Positions 35,801-47,800 of a stretch of DNA of 64,000 nt are shown here, in pieces (the stretch's first letter is position 1; every line of letters starts with the position of its first letter). A program made the position numbers and the translations under genes. The notes beneath the pieces were generated by a model, which saw only the letters and a list, made by a program, of their open reading frames with translations, had not been told where the DNA came from and did not search any database. Source of the stretch: Cladopsammia gracilis (Eukaryota; Cnidaria; Anthozoa; Scleractinia; Dendrophylliidae); contig JAJGOT010000115.1 in the NCBI GenBank assembly GCA_022457155.1, positions 132,501 through 196,500 of the forward strand. The letters run 5' to 3'.

Positions 35801-38800
35801 ATTTATTATTAATGCTTGAAGGGCATGTGGTTAATCTGCCAGCCCCTAAAACGCACTTTTGCAAGGACATTTCCTTAACTTCTGATATCCCGATATTTTG
35901 TACTGGCAAACACCGTTTCATGTACGTCAAGAATGGCATTGTGGACGAAAGAGAATGCGGAATGATGGATGTAAGATGGAAAATATTTCATTTCACGCAT
36001 CAGATCCCGCGGGAGCAACAACGCGAAATCCCCTCTTGTGCAAGGTGTTTTGCTGAACTTGTTATTCCGTCAGGAAGATAATAGCTTTGCCTTTGACGGT
36101 TAAATTGACATGTAGAATGCAATAGAACATTAAAACGACGGTTAACATGACTTTTCAACGGTTAACAGCTGTTGACACTAATAAGTTAGATATATCATTA
36201 GTTCTTTTTATAAAACGCTGTTAACCGATGTTAACCGTTGAAATGACTATAATCCCTTTTGTTAACCGTTTTGTAAACGCTATTTCTGTTTTTCAGCGTT
36301 TTTATTCGTATACATAAACACTAGGCTCATTTGTAAAGCATTTTAACGGCTATTTTATTGCAAAAAAGTTTTCCGACTGCTTCTGTTAATGCATAATTAA
36401 TTCATATTGTCACGCGGTGCGTGATTCTCAAGGCTAAATACAGTCGCGTGACATTGTTTATCTCCTTCTTTCTGTTGTGTTTCCTTCATACATTATTTTA
36501 CTGTACTGTTGTTTTATACTTGCTTTCTTAATATTTCGTTCTTTGTCCTTTCTCCTTTATTACTAAATTCAGTCGCTGATTTATCGATGCAATTATTTTG
36601 TCAACTACATGAACTGGAATGTTCTTAATTGTTCTAATTACGCGTGAAGTAAATTCGTCGTAACTTTCCTGTGTAATATTCAGTTCCAAAGCTTCTCTTT
36701 CCAGTTCGACTTTAAGGACATTAAAAAAATTTTCAATGCAGTGTATATCCCCACTCCTAGGAGGAAGTTTCAATTGTTCCGCCTTCTTGCGACAAACAAC
36801 CTTACGTACGCATGCACTATTTTGTACAGGACAGTTGTCCTGAACCCATAAGCGTGATCCATTCTTGTCTGCTTTCCTGAACATTTCGTCAAAATTATTA
36901 TTTACAAATGCAGCAAAGTAAGCTCCATCTAATTTTTCATACTTATGACATACAATAGCGCCTTTGCCATAACTTATAGCTACAATTAATTTCAGGACTT
37001 TTCCCCCGCTGCCTACTTTGCTTCCCTTTGCCGTACACCCACGAACTAGTCCTTCGGACTTCTTACGCCAAATACGACCGTGGGGTGCTTTCGCTTGATC
37101 TGCAGGATTTCTTTTATACCAAAAACTAACACCATCTAAATAAAAAGCCACAGAATCTTTCCAGACATCTTTTGAATAGTTTTTTTTTCATCCGTTTAGC
37201 GAAGGCCACGCGATGTTTAATGTCCTTTTCCGTTAACAAACCTTTCTTCCGTGCTTGAAGAAAGTGGTAGCCATTTTGGTGTAAAAATCGCCGGACTGTC
37301 TTATTGCTTACATGTTTACCGCTAATTCCAGCCCGGGACATTAATCTAGAAGACGTGAAGTTCCCTTCTTCTTGGCGCAGATATCTTAAAGTCCTTAATA
37401 TGGTTCTCTCTGCTCGCGCACTCAACTTCTTTGGTCGTCCTCCAGCGTGTTTTGTGCGCCCTTGTCTACTTCGCTTCATCCAGGACCCGTTCTTAATGAT
37501 TCTGTAGACCGTTGCCCGCGATATATTGCATCTCTTCACGATTTCCGTTATAGATAAATTCATCTCGTTGGCCAAATAAAAAATATACGCCCTTTTGCAA
37601 GCATCTATTTTACCTTTAAAGGCCATAATTGCTATCTGATTTCCTTAATAGCTTGTTGTTTTCCGCCCTTATTTTTGACGTCATAATTTATTGCTTCTAA
37701 TTGTTTCAATTATCTCCTTTACACTTTTTCAGAAATTACAAAGCATTTACAACGTCTCTTGAAAATTTGAAAGTGCTCCCATTTTTTAGAGAGAAGTTAC
37801 ATCGAATAAAAAAACTTGTCTTCATAGACAACCTCGGACAAAACTGTTGAGACACTCTTCATCTATTTCTTAATTTTAGGCCCAATTTCCGCGTCAACAA
37901 ACATAGAGAAATCCCCCCTCCCCACCCCCCATGCAATGTTGTTTTGTTCTAAAAACTGTCTGATTCAAATACAGTAATACCCAAAACAACATTGGAAGGA
38001 GGGGGAGGGGAGGGCGCATATTTATATTGTGGTGTGGGAAATTTGTCTCAGAAGTATACCAAAATGTAAGGGTAATTTCAGTTTGTCTCAACTAGTTTTG
38101 TCCGGGGTTGTAGGTAAAGAGTAACTCATGTCACAAATTCAAAAATGAAAGTCAACCCTACATGTACATGTAATTTTGAAAATGCAGTCTTCCTTGCTCT
38201 ATATTGCCCCAATGTCTGTAAGTAAAAAAAACTAGAATGGAACTTTCTATGCCAAGTTTTGTATTAGTTTATATAAGTGGGTCTATTAAATAAGCAGATT
38301 AAATCAAATGGCAATGTCCCTTAGAGTTAACCTAATTTTTAAACCACATAATTTGCAAACCCTGACAGCTGCAAATTGATGGGATTTGTTACATGGGTAG
38401 CAGCATGGGAAATAGTTAAACTTCCTACATGTACATGTATATTGTTTTTTGTTTGCTTATTTTTTCACAATCTGTCTAGAATTAGAAAAGAACATTATCT
38501 ACTCCCCAAAAAGGAGGGGCCACCAGACCTTTATGTGTTTAGATTTCTTCCTTTGCATGCATGCTCATGCATGATATTATATGTAGCATGGTGTTGTGAC
38601 ATAAATTGCATGCATAGTAAAGATGCACAAACAACATTTTTCAAACTCATTACTCATGCGCAAAGCAGCATGAGGTAAGGTTTCGGCTCCGTTTTTCTTG
38701 TTATTATTTTTTATTTTTTGTGTCACGATTTTGCATGCAAATTTATGCACGCATATTTTAAATTGTGCACTTCCGGTTCATGTCTTCGCCATTTACACTT

Positions 38801-41800
38801 CCTGTTTAGTGACTTCCGGCTACTGTCACTTCCGGTAAAAGAGCGTTACTTACGTGTCACGACAGCATCTCCCACAACCCTACATACATTACTATGTTCA
38901 CGTTTGGTAAATATAAGACTTAGAAGAACCACTGGCTTCATTGTGGTACAGCCTTCATTTCCAACACATTCAATAGTAAACAACGTGGTTTGCAGGAACG
39001 ATGACTGAATGAAAGGAGTAACTTATCTCCAGGTCGGACATCTTCATATTATGTTTAAAATATATCATAAAATTTTCTTACGCATGCGCATGAGTAAAGG
39101 CTGCTTGGAGCCTCTTGTTCAATTTACAATTGGGTATTCATGTTGATAATGTGACCCCATTATAGTCAACCCAGTTGTGAGAATGCGACCCCATCGAGTG
39201 GCACTTATCCCCATTGGCTGACATGTACATGTACATTGTATGTATTACTACTATTGCTTGCACTCCACAGTTTAAACAGCATAGGTAAAATAGTTAGAAA
39301 GTTACAGTGTATATTGAGCCTCTCTCCATCATAATGCAATCTCTCTTTACCAAGCACTTCCTTATGAATATCATTTATATTGACTGGTCTTTTATCAGGA
39401 GTTTGAGATTCGTGAGCTAGCCATCTGTACAATTGGCAGGCTTAGCAGTTTGAATCCAGCTTACATCATGCCCTCACTAAGAAAAACTCTAATTCAGGTA
39501 ACTACTGCATTTATAAACACCTCTATTCTACTTTTACAATGTAGTAGAGCAGGCATTCAGGCTACACTGTAGCTAACAGTATTAATTTTTGACAAATGGT
39601 CAAATCATGGTCCAGCATGGTTGCCATTAGATTTCATTGACATGCAATGCTTTTACTCGAGATCTTTTATCCCCTATTACTGTACTTTCAGAAGTACTCA
39701 AGCTCAGTGCCCAGTTTTGAAAGTAAATTTTTAATGAAGTGCAAAATGGTTGTTTTGACTACATTGTACATGTATGTTTAGGGTTTTATCTAAGATTTTT
39801 TGCTTGGGGAGAAGTTCTGAGTGGCTGAAGGCACAAGTTTCCTAGAGGAGTCTGAAATATGTGCTGAGATGCAATCGAGTGCATTGTCAGAAAAGTTTGA
39901 GAAAATTAATGTTACTGTTTTGTGGTATTATTGTCCTCTGACAGGAAATGATTGCATCATGTATACTGACCTGGATGATTGTTGTAACAATAACAACTTT
40001 TTGGGTTGGTGGGGAAGCTGAGCTTTTTTTGAGGGGAAAGCCTCCACTGCTCAAACCCCTGAAATTGAACCCTGCTAAGTCTTGGGAAAAGGACTTTTAG
40101 GTATTCTGGAACATTACTTTTTAAGCTTTCACCATGTTATCTCACATATTTTTAGTTATTATGCATGACTGTATACGCTTATTATAATGTCTGCTGGTCC
40201 CTCTGGATACCAGCCTCGTAGCTGAATGGGTTAACCTGTCGAATTAAAGGATTTCTATCTATCTGATGTTTTATTGCATTTTTATAGATACTGACTGAGT
40301 TGGAGTACAGTGGAGTGGGTCGTAATAAGGAGCAGAGTGCCCGTATGCTGGGACATCTGGTATCCAATGCTCCCAGGCTGATAAGACCCTACATGGAACC
40401 AATCCTCAAGGTCAGTAGAATGAACCAATTGAAAGTGATATTTTTCATTTGATTTAAGGAATAATCTTATACAAAATGATGATGATGTTGATGATGATGA
40501 TGATGATGATGGTGATGATGTTGTTACTGCTAATGATGATGATGATGATGATGGCAGTGATTACATGATTGTCCAACTGTACCCGTACCTGATTTTGGAA
40601 AATAATGACTACTGTATTATATAGTGGTGATGATGACATTTTGGGGATGATAATAATAGTGTAGTTATGATGATGATGATGATGATGTGGAGGTTTGGGA
40701 AGACATAAAGAATGCAGTTGCATGTATGACACCCTCACAGAAACAAACAAAACAGTCATGTTATGCATAATTATGCAGCTGTACCATACATGTAACCACT
40801 ATAAGTTATGAAGTCTGCTATGTTGGCAATCTTTTTGAGAGTATATTGTTCATCTATGTAATACTCTGAAGAAGCAGCTGCTGCTACTGCTACTGAAGAA
40901 GCAGAAGTCAATCAAATGAAGGTTGATTATTGAACTGCATCTGCAGCATACACTGCCTAATTATGGTGTTTTTGGCTACTTAATTTTTTGCAAAGTTATT
41001 ATGCTTTGTATTTTTTACATTGGCTTTATAGGATTTCTCAATTTCTTAATTCCTCATTACCTTCCCTATCAGGGCTGCAAGAAAAGACATACCCATTGTA
41101 CAATTATAGCAAAATGTTTTTTTTTTCAAGGCTCTGATCCCAAAGTTGAGAGACCAGGATCCCAATGTAGTTATCAGTGTATTGGCGGCAATTGGAGAAC
41201 ATGCCCAGGCAAGTAGACCCATTATGTAGGCTCTAAATTACAATAATGTTTTTCACTTGTGATTAGCATGCACCTGGTAACACCTAATTAAACTCATCGT
41301 CAACAGATGAATTTGGGGAATTGGTGGGGGGCCTTATGTGATTCAAGGCAATCAGGGAGGTATCCATGGCAACCCTGTGCGCAGGAACCACCCATGCACG
41401 CAGCCCCACAGGGCACTGTCACACTGATAAATCAGTGGAAAACTACTTACCTAACCTCATACACTGTACTTACCACTGCAAACTATGGATTGCGTTATAA
41501 ACAGATTTTGGTCACTAATAACGAAACATTTTATGCTAATGAATCAAACAATATGAGAATGATCCAACTGCCATAATTATACACCATTCAAAAATCGATT
41601 GCGCGTGACTATAATCAAAGCCATTGTTTTTATTTTCATTTGTTTGTCCACTGTGTTGTGAATTTCTCTTCCCAACAAGGGGCAAAAAATAATATTGTAT
41701 GAGGAACTGAAAGTGGTACCCATTCCTTTAAAAACAGTATGGCTTTGTTCCCAGCATGGACAAGGAGAGTGAAGTACAAACTTCTAATTAAAAACTCTCT

Positions 41801-44800
41801 CATCAGTATGAGAATTTGTAAAACGTCAACATCTTGTAAATCTGTGATATCAAGCCATAACTTTGTGCCATGTAGAAAATGTTCTGTGAAAGGCGCATTT
41901 TCATGCACAAAAGCAACAAAATTTTACATTATGTTTGCTCGTTACTGTGACTGTGTGTGTTATATGGCTAAATGGTTTTCAATACGAATCACAACCAAAC
42001 AAACTTGTGGCTTAAGGATAAAGTCCATGGTTGTACGGTCAATTTCGGCAATTTCCATATTCTTGTTAAATTAGCATAAAATGTTTTGGTATGTGAAGTC
42101 ATGCTACTGTCTAAAGCGATGGAGCCTTAGTATTAAAATCAGGACCTTTGGATTATATTATGATCAGAATTCAGGACAGGAAAACATGGCCATTGCTGAA
42201 AGGCGGCCATTATGGAGATGTGGCTGTTATTGGGTTCCATTATTTTTATAAGTATTTAATAAATTATTGTCTTGAATAAACTAATTTCTAATTGTGTTAG
42301 TTAGGAATACATACAGTCACATGTTTGTCTCAGTAACTGCTTATTTTTTTTTGTCAACCAGGTCAGTGGAACAGAAATGAGTAAATGGTTAAACGAGCTG
42401 TGCCCAATTATTCTGGATATGCTGCAGGACGCTTCTCTCATTGCCAAAAGAGAGGTAGGGGCAAATGTCTATGTAATGTGCAAAGTTGTACAGTCAAATC
42501 AAAACTAATGACTTTGAATGTACCAGCAAACAATGAAATTATTTTAAAGCTCTCATCAGTGAAAATATTCTTTCATTTGTCAGTTGGGGTGGAATGAAAA
42601 GTGTTTCAGAATGGGAAAAATGTTTGACTAAACTATGTTTAGTAGTTAGGAGCAAAATACTAATCATGTGTTCATTTAGTAATTCATGTACATGTACATA
42701 ATTATACTTGAGTACAAGGCATTTCCTTTTCCATTTGAAGAGAAGTGTGCAATACTGTAGCTGTTATGGGTAATTATTTGAAGAATGGGTATCATTTTCT
42801 ATAATGAAATAGATCACGCCCTGCCCCCAACCCCCAACCTCCCAACAACAAGAAAGTTACGAAACAACACTGGTAACGAGGAAATGAATCAATGAAACTA
42901 CGAAATGACATTGTGAAACAACGGAACGGGATGGCAAATGATGAAACAAGTTGGCAAAATTAATGACACAATGAAATGACAAAATGAAGAAACGATTCCA
43001 GGAAAGGTTGAGTCAAACATTTTTCTACCATTTGACTCCATACAAAACACATGCATTAATTGTGCAAGTCAAAATACATGCATGTGCATGCAAGTCAAAA
43101 CACATGCATGTGCATGCAAGTCAAAACACATGCATGTGCATGCATGTCAAAACATGCATGTGCATACAAATCATTACACATGCATGTAAACAAAACACAT
43201 GAATGTGCATGCAAATCAAAACACGCATCTGCATGGCGATGCAAATCAAAACACATGCAAATGTGCATGCTAATCAAAACTAAGGTGTTAATTTGGTGAA
43301 ATGCATTTTTAACCAACAGATTGCTCTGTGGACCCTTGGTCAGCTGGTTGAGAGCACAGGGTAAGATCTTGAGCATTTCATTTTATTTTTGTACCATTGC
43401 TCTGACTGCAGTGTGTGTGCATGTATGTTAGTCTAGTAACTCAGAAGTTAGACATGAATGAGACTTCAGAAACAATTGATGCATTTAAAGTGCTGTGGAA
43501 CTATTGAATGTAACGATTTGGTCTGAAAATTTCAAATTGCTGAGAATCGGCTGTGCAATTTAATAGAAGAGCATGTTGTATGGATAATTATGTCAAATAA
43601 AACTGCTATGTTCAGCATATCTTCCTAGCTTTGCCTTTAATTTATTTCTTTACAGTTGAACATTAAGCTTAAAGCATACAACATGCTTATTCATGTCTTA
43701 CATGTAAAGTACATATCTGTTGTCTTATGTGCACTCTGAATTGTGTATTTCTCTGTGATTTTGTATTTCCTAGATACGTTGTAGAACCATACAGAAAATA
43801 TCCAAACCTTTTGGAAGTCTTGTTAAATTTCTTGAAGACAGAACAAGCACCAGGAATCAGAAGAGAGGTACACATAACTGTATAACATCGTATGAGATGT
43901 GGAAACCATTAATTTTAATGTGCATCCTGCTAACAGTGAACAGTTGCTTCAGCCACATATCTGGAGAGTGTGATGTAATCTTTGCCTTTTCTATTGTTTA
44001 GGCTATCAGAGTTCTCGGTCTTCTTGGAGCACTAGATCCTTATAAACACAAACTCAATCAGACAGGAGGGATGCTCGTGGATGGAGATTCTGCTGCCATC
44101 AGTAAAGACATGACTGACAGTGAAGCAGGTATAAGCAATGCTATACATTGTTACATTAAAACCTTTGTCAGATGGCTACCATGTACATGTAGCGTGAAAT
44201 TTTTGCGGGTTTTAAGTTTTGTGGATTGCCCTCAACTTGCAAAAATAAGTTCCCGCAGAAAAAGACTCTTGCAAAACAATAAGTACTCTGCAAAAATTTA
44301 CTCCCTTTGTGAAGAAAAATAAAGCATAAATTATTCAGTGGACGTTGTTACGTTTTGCAATTACATATGTAAGTTTTACATTCTGGTAAGAATAATACTG
44401 TATCGCCTTCGAATATTTAATAGAATTCAGTGAAATGTTTCTAAGTAGAGTGTGCCGTACTTACTCAACAAGTAATACTAAAAGTTCATGTAATCTTCTG
44501 CTGCTTGAACAGAAAATCGCATACCGGTAAATTTAGTTCCTTGCAGAAATTTGAGTCATTTCGAACTGCAAAAGGTTGTTCCCGCAAACCCAAAAAATTG
44601 CCACTCCTTAAAATAAAACTCCCGCAAAAATTCCATGCTACACGGTATCTAGTCTGCTACACAGCCCTTGTTTGGGTCATCACGAAATGTGCCCTCCTCT
44701 CCCCTTAGTGGAAAGGAGCTTTTCGTGACAATCCAAACAACGGCTGTGCAGGAGGCTAACACAGGAAAATTTTCAGATTTCCCATTTTGGGTTTAAAACG

Positions 44801-47800
44801 GTAATTAGTTGGGATTTCAAAGGGATTTCTTTGGGAAAACCCAAAATTGGGAAAGTGCTACCAAACCCATTCATGGATCTACAAAATCCCATTCATATCC
44901 CAATAACGGGATTTTTCTATCCCAAATTTTATCCAATAATGGGTTTTTATTGAGCTACTTCTTTCCCAATATTGGGATTGAACATTCCCATTCAAATTCC
45001 AGTAATGGAATTTTACTGTTCCAAGTTTTATCCAAGATTGGGTTTCTTTTGGGTCAAGTTTTCCCCTTAAATGGGATTTAATAGTCCCATTCTAATTCCA
45101 GTAATGGGATTTTACTGTTCCAAGTTTTGCCCAAGATTGGGTTTCTTTTGGGTCAACTTTTACCCTCAAATGGGATTTAATAGTCCCATTCTAATTCCAG
45201 TAATGGGATTTTACTGTCCCAAGTTTTATCCAAGACTGGGTTTCGTTTGGGTAATTTTTCCCCTTAAATGGGATTTAATAGTCCCATTTCAATTCCAATT
45301 ATGGAATTTTACTGTCCCAAGTTTTGCCCAGGATTGGGTTTCTTTTGGGTCACTTTTTCCCCTAAATGGGATTTAATATTCCCATTCTAATTTCTGTCCT
45401 TAGTCTAGACCAACAATAACTCTCAGAATGCATTTTTGGTGTCAAACAGTTTTAATGAACTTAACCTTAACTGTAATCTTTCTTTTTAAAAAGAAATAGT
45501 TTATGCTTTGCATTAATAAACAATATATCTTCAAATTTTTAAATCACCTTCATTATTCCAATAATTAATAATCTGTCCATTAATGTATCATTTGCATTTA
45601 TGCTGATCAGCTGTTTGAGTTACAATAAAATATGGAAATCATCACAACTTCATAGTGTATAATACAGCACAGCATCAATTAATCCAACACAACATGCTTT
45701 AAACACAAGGTTTTTCTCAAGTTAAAAAAAGCAACATTGAAGACAGTTCAAACTAATTCAACACAACACACTTCCGCAAAAGGTTTTCCTTACATTTCGA
45801 TCTCCTTTTTTACTTTAATGGCACTTGATTGTAGCTGGCTGAAGTCAACAGAATCTGGTATTTCTACATATCTGTGCCTGATTAGCTTCTTTGAGACTAC
45901 TTCAACTAGTTGAGATGGTGTTAGAGATGTTACATTTCTAGGTGTCACAGAAAATTTGTTCTTTAATAGACTTAGAATTTCTTCTCTAGAGGGCATCCTT
46001 CCACACACAGCTTTTACAACCATCTTGCAGACTCGTGCTGGCAAGTTATTGACATCCCCCTCAACAGTGGGGGATGGGAGTGGGGTAGCTGGCAGTGGAT
46101 CTGGTACATTACCAATGTCCTCGTTTTCTGATTCAACGGGTGAAAGGGTGGATGCACTGCTGCTTATATCATCACTGTTGTCCTGCAATTAAAAATCAAC
46201 AATACTTCATAAGAAATCCTAAAAAAATAAGCAAATTTATGGAGTGTTTACACTGAATTGCATTCAGTTGGGCTAGCTTTCTAAAGTAGCCAATGCATGC
46301 ATTGCAGACCAAAAAGCTGCAAAAACCACTACCATAAATTGGCATTAAATTTCATCTTATCTCACAATAATCTTATCTTTGCTGTGGTTTCACTAAGCAT
46401 GCTGGCTTTGTTGGATGGTGACAGTGACAGTGTGGGAAAGATACCCTTGAAGCCCCAAGTGACCAACATAAAATTCTCCTTGCAATATCAATGCTTAATC
46501 AAGAGAAATAGTTATGAGAATTAATAGAATGATCACCAAAGAGAATCAAAATTGTTAAGCCCTGATCTTTTAACAAATTCTACTAATATTATAAGAAATT
46601 TATGAAGAAAATGTGCATGTGAGTATTGGGGTTTAAAGGGTTAACAAGCTTGACGATCATAACAGTCTTAAACATGCTGATTGTGACCAGATTATGTCAC
46701 AATATAGCAACTTAGAAAACTACTATGATTACAACTTATTAATACTCACATTATCTGTATCCTTTGTTAAGACACTTGGGCTACCACCACGTTTAACCTT
46801 CAATGCAAAAGATCAATAAAGCTTCACTTTTTCTTCTTAGTCATGAGGTGTGACCATTGTTACAATGAAGCAACTTAGGAAACTACTATGATTACAACTT
46901 ATTAATACTCACATTATCTGTGTTCTTTGCTTCTCCTGACCCCCTGGGGCTGCTATGGTGTTTTACCTTCAATGCAAAAGAGAAAGAAAGCTTAAATTCA
47001 CTTTTTCTTATTTATGGTGAGTTATAATGTTAATCAAAACCTTGCCACCTTGAAAACACGTCAAATACAAACTCTTTCTATTTGATAGTCAAGCATGTTA
47101 AACAACTCTAATATATTATTTAGTTCTATTTATTTAATTACTTAATTTAAATAGTTATTATAACAACTAGTTATTAAAAGTATTTTATAATCTCCACCCA
47201 CTTGTAACTGCTCTGTGGTAGTAGCCAACTCAAAAGCTTGGCTCCTTTGGCTACTACACACTCTTCTTTTGTTATGTTTAATTCAATGTCTAGTTAGCTC
47301 TGTTCTTACTTTTTTTTTTATTTCCTTAATGTTGGTTTATTGTAATAATTGAATAAGTGTGAATAAATGAACTTGAACTTGAACTTGAACTTGAATATCA
47401 TTGGCTAATCCCCTTGTAAATTGAATGGCACTGTGAAAAGGATGTTAACATGCTAAAATAAAGGACCATGCAGCTATTCTTTCAAGTGCTTACCTATAGA
47501 TGAAGGTTGGGAGATACTGTGAGAAGCTAGACTGAGACTTATCAAAGTTCAAGAACAGCCAAATTATATGACAGAGTGGAAAATGCAAAGTTAACTCTTG
47601 AAGATCCTGTGTTAGACTTAAGCTTATTGTTCTACAGAATTATTAAAATACACTTACAAACTTTGGAAGGTCAGGATATCCTTTTTCTCAGAACTGGTCA
47701 AGCTACTGTCCTCCTGGAACAAAAGAAAAGCAATAAATGCATAAGTTGATAACATGTACTTAGTTTACAGACTTACTAAGGGTGAGATGCCCTGAAAACA

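Larger units (their letters stand above)
34073..38110. mobile_element. Composite Rep-helicase / Tc1-transposase element, TA target site
   Basis: A 4,038-bp insertion in the MTOR intron between exons 16 and 17. It is flanked by TA at 34071-34072 and 38111-38112. Both ends carry a 282-bp repeat (34073-34354 and 37829-38110) in the same orientation, with one difference noticed. Each repeat is itself an imperfect palindrome, so the element also has inverted ends (CAACCTCGGACAAAACT versus AGTTTTGTCCGGGGTTG). Inside are an HUH endonuclease ORF and an SF3 helicase ORF on the plus strand, and a DDE transposase on the minus strand, converging on a GTTAAC-rich spacer. Near-identity of the ends suggests recent insertion. 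The transposase and TA target fit Tc1/mariner mobility; the Rep/helicase fits replication of a small DNA virus or plasmid. Confidence 0.9.

Noticed and set aside
34644..36081. Helitron Rep/helicase
   Set aside because: The motif III region has a single catalytic tyrosine and the helicase is SF3-like, not the Pif1/SF1 type of Helitrons. The flanks are TA with palindromic ends rather than 5' TC and 3' CTRR.
43055..43376. Cysteine/histidine/methionine-rich repeat ORFs on both strands
   Set aside because: They are frames through an ATGCATGTGCATGC minisatellite next to MTOR exon 21.
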